Part shown: piece by piece, positions 8,871 to 16,653 of the stretch
Layout of the letters: every line of letters starts with the position of its first letter
Numbering within the stretch: position 1 is the stretch's first letter
From: an uncultured Collinsella sp.
Lineage (GTDB): Bacteria; Actinomycetota; Coriobacteriia; Coriobacteriales; Coriobacteriaceae
Reading direction: 5' to 3'
Assembly (NCBI GenBank): GCA_958352845.1
Contig: CATWQC010000002.1
Coordinates: 77,059-141,058 of the forward strand
Length of the DNA: 64,000 bases
The notes under the pieces: model-generated
What the model saw: the letters and a program-made list of their open reading frames with translations, nothing else
What the model was told of the DNA's origin: nothing
Database searches by the model: none
Made by a program: the position numbers and the translations under genes

Positions 8871-8912
8871 AGCCGCCGCGTGGGCATAAATGCCCTTGCG
8901 GCGGCTCTTTGT
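8871..8912 (+). terminator. Terminator after first surface protein gene
   Basis: AGCCGCCGC...GCGGCGGCT with an inner GGGCAT/ATGCCC stem, followed by CTTTGTATTT. It lies 24 bases after the stop codon. Confidence 0.75.
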
Positions 8913-8928
8913 ATTTCCGCAGGTAGAG

Positions 8929-8956
8929 GCCTAGGTTCGCATCTACGAACCTAGGC
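8929..8956. repeat. Perfect hairpin between surface protein genes
   Basis: GCCTAGGTTCG / CGAACCTAGGC, 11-bp arms around a 6-base loop. It is preceded by CCGCAGGTAGAGG, which resembles the core of the 152-bp elements. No T-tract follows, so a terminator role is unlikely. Confidence 0.55.
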
Positions 8957-8991
8957 GTATAGAGTCATTTGGCGCATCTTGGTTGTACAGG

Positions 8992-9026
8992 ACCACCACA
9001 AAGGGGACAGGCGCCTTTATGGTGGT
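8992..9026. repeat. GGGGACAG-family hairpin
   Basis: ACCACCACAAAGG / CCTTTATGGTGGT around a GGACAGGCG loop. It is the same sub-type as 5543-5585 and 11364-11398 and lies 27 bases upstream of the second surface protein gene, inside its likely 5' region. Confidence 0.7.
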
Positions 9027-9052
9027 ATGTCCCTACGACCAAGGAGGCCGTT

Positions 9053-11086
9053 ATGTACGGAAGCCACTTTGATAAGGAGGCCCAGCGCGAACGCACTTGC
9101 TTGCTGGTTCATGGTACTTGGCGCTGCGTGGGTGTGAGGATTGCGAGCGTCGGTGCGTGTGCGCTTATGGTTGGTCAGCTGCTACTGCCGAGTTTGGCGC
9201 TTGCGACCGAGTGTGCGGATCCCGCCGCTGCGACTGGTGAGGTTGCCGCGGCTCCGGTGACACCGGCGGTTGCGGAGGATGCGGCTCCGGCGACCGCGCC
9301 TGCAACTGATGATGCTCCGACGGCACAAACCGTCGCTGAACCTCAGCAGACGACTCCGGCTGATACCACCGATGAATCTAGCGATGCAACACCCGCTGAG
9401 CAAAACACTCCCAGCGACACCTCCGCCACGCCGACAAGCGACGCCATCATGCCCTGTGGCGTGACCGATGTGACAGGCGGGAGCGGCGTTAGGGTCAATA
9501 CGACCGTGGTTTCCCACTACACGGACTGCGTGCTTCCGGACAACATCACGCTCGAAAAGGGTCAGTCGTACACCTATGATTTTCCCGATGTTGAGGGTGG
9601 CATGCCGGATGAGCCGCTCTGCGAACTTGTCGAAACCAAGTACTACCGGGCCGATGCTGTTTCGGGCACCCTGGCTGAAGTCCAGGACACATCTATGTCC
9701 GATGTGACGGCTCACTTTGAGCCTGTTGACGATCACATGAGGCTGACGCTGACCTTTACGGGTGGCGCGGCAGGCGGCTCGTATCGACTCACGCGCAATG
9801 AGGTTCTTTATATTGGCGCGGCACTGACGTATACCGGAACTGACTATGGCACCGACTATGAAGGTGACAACAGCTACGCGGGCAGCTCGATTACCGTCAA
9901 CGAAACCAGGGACGACTATCACCTCCGCTATGCCATCAATAGCGAAATTACGCTTGTTGCATCGGAAAACGAAGTCCTCCATAACCTGGACGTCAACGAC
10001 GTGAAGACCGACTACGCGCCCGGCGAGGCGCCCCGCGCGACCGCGACGATTCCCGCTGCTGACGCCGACAAGTACGAGATCGCCTACGAGTGCTGGGAGG
10101 AGATGGATGGCAGCGACCCCGCGGAGCTCACGCCCGTTGCCTTCTGGTATTCCGACCCCGCCAAGTATCCGACGGGCGCGAGGAGGATCGAACACTTCGA
10201 AGAGGGCAAGTTCTACATGTATTCCGTCGAGCTGAGGCTCAAGGGCGACAATACCGTGGGCAATGACTGCATGATGTACGTCAACGGTCATTGGACGCAC
10301 CACATCAAGACCGTCAACGGCGTCTTCGCGCCAAACGCTGACAATATGCTGTGCGAGCAGCCGATCGACGAATGGCGGGCCATCGACGTTATCGAGATCA
10401 ACGGCGCCACGACCACCTTCAAGGCAGGCGATAAGCCGGTCTTTACGGCGAATGTTCCGACGGGCTCCAACTCCCTTCCTCAGTGTGAGTTCTGGACGGG
10501 CAGCGATGGCAGCGAAGTGAACTCTCAGAAGTTCTGGGATCAGAACATCACGAATCACATCGACGTCTTTAAGCCCGGCGTGACCTATCGCTACGGCATC
10601 TACCTCAAGTCCGCGCGCGGCTTCTACTTCACGTCCGACACCAAGCTGGTGATCAACGGCCAGGAGTGCGGCTACCAGGTCGCGGATAGCGTATCCGATG
10701 AGGACAGCGGCTGGATCTACACCCTGTGGCTCAACACCGATTTGACCTTTACGCCTGAAGCCACGCCGACTCCCGATCCGCAGCCTACGCCGGATCCCAA
10801 GCCGACGCCGCAGCCTGGGGTGAAGCCCGACACGAAGCCCGAGCAGAAACCGGAGGCTAAACCTGAGGTGGAACCCGAGGCCAAGCCTGAAGCTAAGCCC
10901 GCGGCCAAGCCGACCACGACAACCACAACGACCAAGACGGTTGAGAAAACCATGCCGGCCAAGAAGAGCGATGCTGTCCTGGTGGCCACGGGCGATGCCA
11001 CCGCGATGACGGTCGCCGCCCTGGGTATCGCCGGTGCAACCGTTGCCGCCGCCGGTGTCGCCGCGACCAAGCGCCGCAAGCGCTAA
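9053..11086 (+). CDS. Cell-surface protein with two related beta-domains and LVATGD sorting tail
   Basis: 677 residues. The leader shares its pattern with the preceding surface protein (GTWRCVGVRIASVGACAL, then GQLLLPSLALA), although the mature parts are unrelated. Next comes an Ala/Thr/Pro-rich stretch of about 90 residues, then beta-rich regions. Two roughly 100-residue segments look like repeats of one domain: one around DYAPGEAPRATATIP ... MYVNG, the other around FKAGDKPVFTANVP ... LVINGQ. A Pro/Lys/Glu-rich wall spacer precedes LVATGD, a hydrophobic helix and KRRKR. The ATG at 9053 follows AAGGAGG (9041-9047). Probably wall-anchored by sortase; ligand unknown. Confidence 0.83.
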   Translation: MYGSHFDKEAQRERTCLLVHGTWRCVGVRIASVGACALMVGQLLLPSLALATECADPAAATGEVAAAPVTPAVAEDAAPATAPATDDAPTAQTVAEPQQTTPADTTDESSDATPAEQNTPSDTSATPTSDAIMPCGVTDVTGGSGVRVNTTVVSHYTDCVLPDNITLEKGQSYTYDFPDVEGGMPDEPLCELVETKYYRADAVSGTLAEVQDTSMSDVTAHFEPVDDHMRLTLTFTGGAAGGSYRLTRNEVLYIGAALTYTGTDYGTDYEGDNSYAGSSITVNETRDDYHLRYAINSEITLVASENEVLHNLDVNDVKTDYAPGEAPRATATIPAADADKYEIAYECWEEMDGSDPAELTPVAFWYSDPAKYPTGARRIEHFEEGKFYMYSVELRLKGDNTVGNDCMMYVNGHWTHHIKTVNGVFAPNADNMLCEQPIDEWRAIDVIEINGATTTFKAGDKPVFTANVPTGSNSLPQCEFWTGSDGSEVNSQKFWDQNITNHIDVFKPGVTYRYGIYLKSARGFYFTSDTKLVINGQECGYQVADSVSDEDSGWIYTLWLNTDLTFTPEATPTPDPQPTPDPKPTPQPGVKPDTKPEQKPEAKPEVEPEAKPEAKPAAKPTTTTTTTKTVEKTMPAKKSDAVLVATGDATAMTVAALGIAGATVAAAGVAATKRRKR

Positions 11087-11123
11087 GTTTTGGTGACAGC
11101 TTCTATTCTCGGCTTCAGCAAAA

Positions 11124-11339
11124 TCTCAATCTGTAACACCTAGCCAGCCAAAACGGCCTTAGATGTTACAGGTTTAGATGAATCGTCTGACCGCCGGCGC
11201 AATGTCTCGATCTGTAACACGTAGCAAGGAATTTGGGCTCTTACTGTTACAGATTGAGATGAACAGGCGGATGTTCGCACAATATCTTGATCTGTAACAA
11301 CTACGAGGCTCAACAGGGTCTTACTGTTACAGATTGAGA
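11124..11339. repeat. Alternating-orientation 15-bp repeat array (6 repeats)
   Basis: The 15-mer TCTCGATCTGTAACA (or a near copy) starts at 11124, 11205 and 11285 on the plus strand and at 11164, 11245 and 11325 as its reverse complement. Start-to-start distances are 40, 41, 40, 40 and 40 bases, so every spacer is 25 or 26 bases. Paired arms also make three 55-base hairpins. Spacers differ in sequence. The same design recurs at 28550-28846. It fills most of the 394-base gap between the surface protein gene and the 3' end of nfnB. Confidence 0.85.
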
Positions 11340-11363
11340 CAAAACGACCGGGCAAGTCCCCAA

Positions 11364-11398
11364 ACCACCACAAAGGTGCCTGTCCCCTTTGTGGTGAT
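11364..11398. repeat. GGGGACAG-family hairpin
   Basis: ACCACCACAAAGG / CCTTTGTGGTGAT around TGCCTGTCC. It is the inverse orientation of the copy at 5543 and follows the alternating-repeat array. Confidence 0.7.
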
Positions 11399-11416
11399 GG
11401 GTTGGCCGGCATAGAA

Positions 11417-11452
11417 AAAGTCCCCGCCGGGCGCGTGCTCGACGGGGACTTT
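11417..11452 (-). terminator. Terminator of the nfnAB operon
   Basis: AAAGTCCCCG / CGGGGACTTT; on the minus strand the stem is followed by a T5 run. It lies 29 bases beyond the nfnB stop codon. Confidence 0.85.
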
Positions 11453-11480
11453 GCCGTTTGATGGCTAGCGCTGCGGGTGA

Positions 11481-12890
11481 TTACTCGCCCAGCAGGCTCT
11501 TGGTGATGGAAGCGGCGGCCTTCTTGCCAGCGCCCATCGCCAAAATGACCGTAGCGGCACCGGTGACGATGTCGCCGCCGGCCCAGATGCGGGGATCGGT
11601 GGTCTGGCCGGTCTCCTCGTCGGCGATGATGTAGCCCCACTTGTTGAGCTCCATCTTGCCGCCGATCTTCTTTGCGAAGGGGTTGGCGTTGGTACCGATA
11701 GCCGAGATTGCGACGTCGCAGGGAATCTCCTCGATGGCGCCCTCGATGGGCACCGGGCGACGACGGCCGGACTCGTCGGGCTCGCCGAGCTCCATCTTCT
11801 GGACCTTGACGGCGCACACGGAGCCGTCCTCGCCAGCGACAAACTCGAGCGGGGAAACGAGCGGCAGAACCTCGACGCCCTCGGCCTTGGCATGGTGCAG
11901 CTCGGCGCGACGGCAGGGCATCTCGTCCTCGGTACGACGATAGGCGATGATGGCGTGCTCGGCGCCCAGGCGCTTGGCGGTACGGACGGCGTCCATAGCC
12001 ACGTTGCCGCCACCAAAGACGACGACGTTCTTGCCGTGCTTGGTGGGGGTGTCGTACTCGGGGAACTTGTTGGCCTTCATCAGGTTCACGCGGGTGAGGT
12101 ACTCGTTTGCGAAGAAGACGTTGGGCAGGTTCTCGCCGGGGACGTTGAGGAACTTGGGCAGGCCAGCGCCGGTCGCCACGTAGATGGCGTCGAAGCCCTG
12201 CTCGAACAGCTCCTCGGCCGTGGCCATGTTGCCCACGACGGAGTTGTACTCAAACTTGACGCCCATGTCCTCCAGGCCGTCGATCTCGCGCTTGACGACT
12301 GCCTTGGGCAGACGGAACTCGGGGATGCCGTAGACCAGCACGCCGCCGCCGGTGAAGAAGGCCTCAAAGACGGTGACGTCAAAGCCGTTGCGGGCGAGCT
12401 CGCCGGCGCAGGTGATGCCGGACGGGCCAGAGCCGACGACGGCGACCTTCTTGCCGTTCTTGGGGGCCATCTTGGGCGTGGAGGCGAGCTCGGGGCGGTC
12501 ACCCAGGAAGCGCTCGAGCTGGCCGATGGCCACGGGCTCGGACTTCTTACCACGGATGCACTTGCCCTCGCACTGGTTCTCCTGCGGGCAGACGCGACCG
12601 CAGATAGCGGGAAGCATGGAGTCCTCGCGGATGGTATCGAGAGCGCCGCCGAAGTCCTTCGCGCGGATCTGCTCGATAAAGCGGGGGATGTTGATGTTGA
12701 CGGGGCAGCCCTCAACACAGAACGGCTTCTTGCAGTTGAGGCAGCGCTCGGCCTCGGCCAGCGCCATCTCCTCGGTGAAGCCCTTGTCGACGGGGCGGAA
12801 GTCGCAGGCGCGCTCGGCAGCCGGCTCCTCGTTATCGGGGGTACGGGGCGACTTCATATCGGCAACGAAACGACCGTTAACTAGTGGCAT
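11481..12890 (-). CDS. nfnB: NADH-dependent ferredoxin:NADP+ oxidoreductase large subunit (NfnB); GltD-like
   Basis: 469 residues. The N-terminal part has the Cys clusters of the GltD/Nfn family (CLNCKKPFCVEGCPV, ICGRVCPQENQCEGKC) for two 4Fe-4S centres, then an FAD-binding GSGPSGITCAGEL motif near 150 and an NADP-binding GGGNVAMDAVRTAKR motif near 290. On sequence alone it could be called the glutamate synthase small subunit, but no GltB is present and its 10-base-overlapping partner is the NfnA-type subunit, so the bifurcating complex that couples NADH and reduced ferredoxin to NADP+ reduction is the better call. Cytosolic. Confidence 0.88.
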   Translation of the reverse strand: MPLVNGRFVADMKSPRTPDNEEPAAERACDFRPVDKGFTEEMALAEAERCLNCKKPFCVEGCPVNINIPRFIEQIRAKDFGGALDTIREDSMLPAICGRVCPQENQCEGKCIRGKKSEPVAIGQLERFLGDRPELASTPKMAPKNGKKVAVVGSGPSGITCAGELARNGFDVTVFEAFFTGGGVLVYGIPEFRLPKAVVKREIDGLEDMGVKFEYNSVVGNMATAEELFEQGFDAIYVATGAGLPKFLNVPGENLPNVFFANEYLTRVNLMKANKFPEYDTPTKHGKNVVVFGGGNVAMDAVRTAKRLGAEHAIIAYRRTEDEMPCRRAELHHAKAEGVEVLPLVSPLEFVAGEDGSVCAVKVQKMELGEPDESGRRRPVPIEGAIEEIPCDVAISAIGTNANPFAKKIGGKMELNKWGYIIADEETGQTTDPRIWAGGDIVTGAATVILAMGAGKKAAASITKSLLGE

Positions 12891-13720
12891 GCGCAGCTCT
12901 TTTCCTCATAGGCCTTGAGGGACTCGCCCTCTTCGGAACGGTAAGCGGCCTGGCGGGCACGAAGGTCATCCCAGTCGACCAGGGTGGCATCGAAGTCGGG
13001 GCCGTCGACGCAAGCGAACTTGGTCACGCCGCCCACCTCGACGCGGCAGCAGCCGCACATGCCGGTGCCGTCAACCATGATGGGGTTGAGGGACGCGGTG
13101 ATGGGGGTGTCGTACTTCTGGGCGGTGAGGGTCGAGAACTTCATCATCGGAACGGGGCCGACGCAGAAGACCTGGCTCACGGCCTTGTCCTGCAGCAGGC
13201 GCTCCAGCGGAGCGGTAACAACGCCCTGCTCGCCGTAGGAGCCGTCGTCGGTGGTGATGTGGATGTGGTCCTCGTCGAGGAGCTCGCGGAACTGGTCCTC
13301 CATGAGCAGGAGGTCCTTGGTGCGGGCGCCCATGATGGCGTGAACTTCGTGACCGGTCTCGACCAGGTGCTTGGCGACCGGGAAGGCAATTGCCAAGCCG
13401 ACGCCGCCGCCAATGACGGCGCAGGGGCCCTCGGCCATCTCGGTGGGAACGCCCAGCGGGCCCACGACGTCGCGCAGTGACTCGCCGGCCTCGTAGGTGG
13501 AAAGCATCTCGGTGGTCTTGCCGATCACCATGAAGATGAACTCGACCCAGCCCTCGTCACCGTTCCAGCCGGCCAGGGTAAACGGGACACGCTCGCCCGT
13601 CTCGTTGGCGCGAACCATGAGGAACTGTCCAGCGTGCGCATGCTTGGCGATTGCGGGCGCCTCGATGCGGAACTTGAACACCTTCTCCGAGAACTGCGTC
13701 TTCTCCAGGATCTTATACAT
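12881..13720 (-). CDS. nfnA: NADH-dependent ferredoxin:NADP+ oxidoreductase small subunit (NfnA)
   Basis: 279 residues of the dihydroorotate dehydrogenase electron-transfer/sulfide dehydrogenase family. The FAD-binding barrel has RVPFTLAGW, the nucleotide-binding half has GGGVGLAIAFPVAKHL near 105, and the C-terminal part holds MCGCCRVE with a later Cys for the 2Fe-2S centre, ending in an unusual SCACH tail. Known Nfn enzymes bifurcate electrons between NADH, ferredoxin and NADPH. The ATG at 13720 has GAGAGGGG upstream. First gene of the operon, translationally coupled to nfnB by a 10-base overlap. Confidence 0.88.
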   Translation of the reverse strand: MYKILEKTQFSEKVFKFRIEAPAIAKHAHAGQFLMVRANETGERVPFTLAGWNGDEGWVEFIFMVIGKTTEMLSTYEAGESLRDVVGPLGVPTEMAEGPCAVIGGGVGLAIAFPVAKHLVETGHEVHAIMGARTKDLLLMEDQFRELLDEDHIHITTDDGSYGEQGVVTAPLERLLQDKAVSQVFCVGPVPMMKFSTLTAQKYDTPITASLNPIMVDGTGMCGCCRVEVGGVTKFACVDGPDFDATLVDWDDLRARQAAYRSEEGESLKAYEEKSCACH

Positions 13721-13894
13721 AGAACCCCTCTCTTGTTAGGGCCGCCGAACCGTGCCTCCACGGAAATGGACGGTAGCCCGAATAAAACCGTACGCGCACA
13801 GGCGTTGTGCAGACATACGGTGCAAATTATACCCTCATGGACATGTCACTTACGTGTGTCTTCGGCTGTTGGGAGCAGGGTTTATCCACTTTGG

Positions 13895-14092
13895 CCTACC
13901 AAATAGGGGCAGGTTTATTTTGGTCAGTTTTATCGGGTAAAACGGCAAAGGGGGCCGGCCTCGCGCTTCGTTGAGGCCGGCCCCTTTGGGGTGTTATGCA
14001 TGTATGGTGGCAGCGCGTTTATTGCGATGTGTCGACTGCGGCGTTTCCGCAGGTAAAACCTGTCAAAATAAACCTATCCCTAAATGATAGGT
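13895..14092. repeat. Inverted-repeat element between nfnA and pth
   Basis: Arms 13895-13934 and 14052-14092 are imperfect inverted repeats, about 75% alike, sharing AGGTTTATTTTG (13911-13922; complement at 14062-14073). The ~120-base interior contains the pth/nfnA-side terminator. The right arm abuts the pth stop codon. It resembles the other small palindromic elements but no second copy is seen here. The remaining part of the gap (13721-13894) holds the likely nfnAB promoter region, with no motif I can assign. Confidence 0.5.
13947..13987. terminator. Strong terminator-like hairpin
   Basis: AAAGGGGGCCGGCCTC pairs with GAGGCCGGCCCCTTT around a 10-base loop (one extra G in the left arm). A/T flanks on both sides would allow use in either direction. 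On the minus strand it lies about 107 bases beyond the pth stop. Confidence 0.7.
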
Positions 14093-14093
14093 T

Positions 14094-14723
14094 TTAGTGC
14101 TTGCCGTTGGCGGAGGCGGCGCCGTTGACATGGTCGCGGGCATAGACCACGCCGTGCACGATCGCCAGGCCGGCGGCGTCGGCCGCGCGGGCGCAGGTGT
14201 CCTGGAAGTCCTCGGCCTCGCGGGCGCGTAGCTGCTTAAGCACGTAGTCAGCGACGGCCATCTTGCCGGGAGGGTTGCCGATGCCGGTGCGGATGCGGCT
14301 GAAGTCGCGGCTGCCCATCTTGTCGATGATGGAACGCAGGCCGTTGTGGCCAGCATGGCCGCCGCCCACCTTAACGCGCACGTCGCCGGCGGGAATGTCG
14401 AGCTCGTCGTGGATTACGAGCAGCTCCTCGGCCTTGATCTTGTACTCGCGGCAGAGCTTGGAGATGGGACCGCCCGAGGTATTCATGTACGACTGTGGCT
14501 TGACCAGCACAATCTGGCGCTTGCCGCCCTCTTCCTCGGGGTCGTTGATGTTGATGAGCGCGACCTCGGCACCGGCCTGGTTTTTCCAGTACGTGACGCC
14601 GGCCTGACGGGCCAGCTCGTCGATTGCCTTAAAGCCGGCGTTGTGGCGGGTCTCGGCATACTCATCGCCAGGGTTGCCAAGTCCGGCAACCATGCGAATC
14701 TTGAGCGGCTGTGCAGCTGCCAT
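14094..14723 (-). CDS. pth: Peptidyl-tRNA hydrolase
   Basis: 209 residues, normal for bacterial Pth. Catalytic and substrate-binding landmarks are all present: GLGNPGDEYAETRHNAGF (Asn and catalytic His), PQSYMNTSG, the HDELD acid motif and GGHAGHNGLRSI. It releases tRNA from peptidyl-tRNA dropped by stalled ribosomes. AAGGAAG lies about 5 bases upstream of the ATG at 14723. It stands alone between two palindromic element regions. Confidence 0.97.
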   Translation of the reverse strand: MAAAQPLKIRMVAGLGNPGDEYAETRHNAGFKAIDELARQAGVTYWKNQAGAEVALININDPEEEGGKRQIVLVKPQSYMNTSGGPISKLCREYKIKAEELLVIHDELDIPAGDVRVKVGGGHAGHNGLRSIIDKMGSRDFSRIRTGIGNPPGKMAVADYVLKQLRAREAEDFQDTCARAADAAGLAIVHGVVYARDHVNGAASANGKH

Positions 14724-14836
14724 GTGCTTCCTTTCGTCGATTTGTCGCCTGCTATGGTGAGCGACCCCGTTGCTGCTGTCAAATGGAGGGTGAATGAGGC
14801 TGCATGAGGGCGTTGGACAGTCGTCAGAAGCCGGGG

Positions 14837-15039
14837 TGGACAGTTAGTTCAGATTTGTATAAACCAAGAGGTCTTCGACTGCCAAAATTGGGACCGCGGA
14901 ACTGCCACGGCGCTTTGGAGAGCACATTTTGCGCTATTTCAGATCTTTCGAGTCTTCAAATGAGGTGATTGGCGCCGGAATGGCGGCAAACTACCTCGAT
15001 ATTAGCCGTCTGTTTATACAAATCTGAACTAACTGTCCA
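14837..15039. mobile_element. MITE-like element, copy 1 (203 bp)
   Basis: Perfect 28-bp terminal inverted repeats begin TGGACAGTTAGTTCAGATTT at 14837 and end with the complement at 15039. The 147-base interior has no reading frame. A second element with nearly the same ends and length lies at 16364-16567, and the two bracket the DUF559-like gene. No clear target duplication is seen. Bases 14724-14836 hold nothing I can assign beyond the pth upstream region. Confidence 0.8.
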
Positions 15040-15070
15040 GCCATGCTAGGTAACACTGGGTAAAAGTCTT

Positions 15071-16198
15071 TTAGACCGGCGCGAGGCCGATTCCGGCCCG
15101 CAGGGCGTTGAGCCAGGCGGCCTGACGCTTTCGATAGCCCTTGATGCGATATCGGAATCGGACTCCCGCGAGTCGATGCATCGTTTGGGCGAAGGCTTCG
15201 AGTGCAACAAGGTCCTTCATTTGGTCACGATTGATAACCAGGACGTGGATACCCATGGCTTTAAGGCCATTGTTACGATTGCCATCGTGGATGCGGGCGT
15301 TTTGAAGCTCATGTCCAATTCCGTTGTATTCGTTGTCGACTCCAGCGGCCGGGCAATATAAGTCGCAGATGGCGTAGGGGATGCCCGAGGACATGTTGAC
15401 CGCAAGGGTGTCGAAATCGACACGATAGTTGAGCAGTAAGCCTCCCATGGGCAATCTGCAGCACCCGAATCCGCCAAAGCGCATGGGTGCGCCCAGGACG
15501 GCGAACATCAATGATTCCGCTGGGGATGCGGATCCGGCCCGGGCGAGTTTGACAGCCGTACGAAATGAGGCGTAGGAACTGCTTTTGGCAAATCGTGCGA
15601 CTGCCTCGAGCTCTTCGATGGTTGTGGCGGGTTCGCATTTGTAGTGTGCCTGTTCGTAGCGGGTTTCGGCTTGCTTTTCGGGTGTCGGTTGGTCGCCCTG
15701 GCAATCGAGGCCGTCCATCGCTTCGAAGCCGTTGGCCTTGGGCCATGTGTCGTCGTAGGCGATGGGGCAAGTTGCCTCGGGCGGAAGTGAGTAGGTTCCG
15801 AGCAGCTCCATGAGAAGCATCAAGGTTTTGGCAACTGATTCATTTTTGGAACAAAGCATGGCCGTCATGGCGGGGGACGTTGCGTAGATGTCGGCTTCGA
15901 TGTGCATGATCGCACCTTGGGGAAGAGGGGCGGTGATGGTGTGCTGGAGGAGCCGTCCGTCGGGCCGTCTGTTGTTGCCGCCCGCAACAAAGAGATCTAG
16001 ACACTCGGAGTCGTCTTCGCTCCAGGCGTCAAGTATTGCAAGGGCCGCAAAGTCTATGGCGTCCTTGTTGGGAACGCAACCTTCGAGGGATTGTGTCTGT
16101 TGCTCGTCATCGATGACGTCCCAGGGAAGGGCGGAGTACGCCCGTCGAGCGCGGCGAATTGCGCGGAGGGCGGAAAGATGTGAAATCACGGTCGTCAT
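15071..16198 (-). CDS. DUF559/Vsr-like putative endonuclease-domain protein
   Basis: 375 residues, not identified with certainty. The C-terminal third follows the pattern of DUF559 and AbiEi-associated domains of the PD-(D/E)XK/Vsr nuclease type: SPAESLMFAVLGAP, LLLNYRVDFD, then CDLYCPAAGVDNEYNGIGHE, a D-R pair and GIHVLVINRDQM. The N-terminal ~180 residues have no domain I recognise; they are Cys-containing and acidic. Related proteins are multi-copy in Coriobacteria and of unknown role. It is monocistronic and bracketed by two inverted-repeat elements (14837-15039, 16364-16567), suggesting acquisition or movement as a unit. Weak ribosome site. Nuclease activity is inferred only. Confidence 0.6.
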   Translation of the reverse strand: MTTVISHLSALRAIRRARRAYSALPWDVIDDEQQTQSLEGCVPNKDAIDFAALAILDAWSEDDSECLDLFVAGGNNRRPDGRLLQHTITAPLPQGAIMHIEADIYATSPAMTAMLCSKNESVAKTLMLLMELLGTYSLPPEATCPIAYDDTWPKANGFEAMDGLDCQGDQPTPEKQAETRYEQAHYKCEPATTIEELEAVARFAKSSSYASFRTAVKLARAGSASPAESLMFAVLGAPMRFGGFGCCRLPMGGLLLNYRVDFDTLAVNMSSGIPYAICDLYCPAAGVDNEYNGIGHELQNARIHDGNRNNGLKAMGIHVLVINRDQMKDLVALEAFAQTMHRLAGVRFRYRIKGYRKRQAAWLNALRAGIGLAPV

Positions 16199-16363
16199 AG
16201 CTATAAGGTACTAATCCGTTGGCGAAGTGATACTGCCGTATCGGTCTTTTCGCTCAAAGGGGTGTCGCGCGCCGCGGGCGGTAGCGTGATCATGTGGAAT
16301 GCCTTGAAAAAGTGGAGAATGGAGCGATGGGCTGGCCTTGGAGGCATCAGCTGAGGTGGGTGT

Positions 16364-16567
16364 TGGACAGTTATTTCAGATTTGTATAAGGCGACCGGGG
16401 CGTATTGCCGTTGTTGAAGGAATCGGTGGGCAAAATGGGGCCAACGGCATGGTGAAGAGATCCATAGGCGGAGGGATCGAACGGAATTATGCCGGCAAGA
16501 GCGCTTTCGACGTATTAAATGGCCCAAACGAATGCCTAAATTAATACAAATCTGAACTAACTGTCCA
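16364..16567. mobile_element. MITE-like element, copy 2 (204 bp)
   Basis: Terminal inverted repeats of about 26 bp (TGGACAGTTATTTCAGATTT at the left; complement ending at 16567) with one internal mismatch. Ends match copy 1 but the ~150-base interior does not align convincingly with it. Bases 16199-16363 upstream of the DUF559-like gene contain no other feature I can support. Confidence 0.78.
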
Positions 16568-16586
16568 TGGCGGGTTGTCGAGGGGT

Positions 16587-16620
16587 AGAAAAAGGGTCGG
16601 AAGCGAGCCTCCGACCCTTT
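16587..16620 (-). terminator. Terminator of prs
   Basis: AAAGGGTCGGA / TCCGACCCTTT with an 8-base loop; on the minus strand the stem runs into T5. It lies 33 bases beyond the prs stop codon. Confidence 0.85.
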
Positions 16621-16653
16621 AAAAACACCAAAGATGATGCGATGCACGCTGGA

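Noticed and set aside
11481..12890. Glutamate synthase small subunit (gltD)
   Set aside because: The chain would fit, but there is no gltB and the overlapping partner is an NfnA-type subunit, so NfnB is preferred.
14837..16567. Composite insertion sequence with its own transposase
   Set aside because: The enclosed protein shows no DDE, Y1 or serine recombinase motifs; only a nuclease-like domain, so it is not called a transposase.
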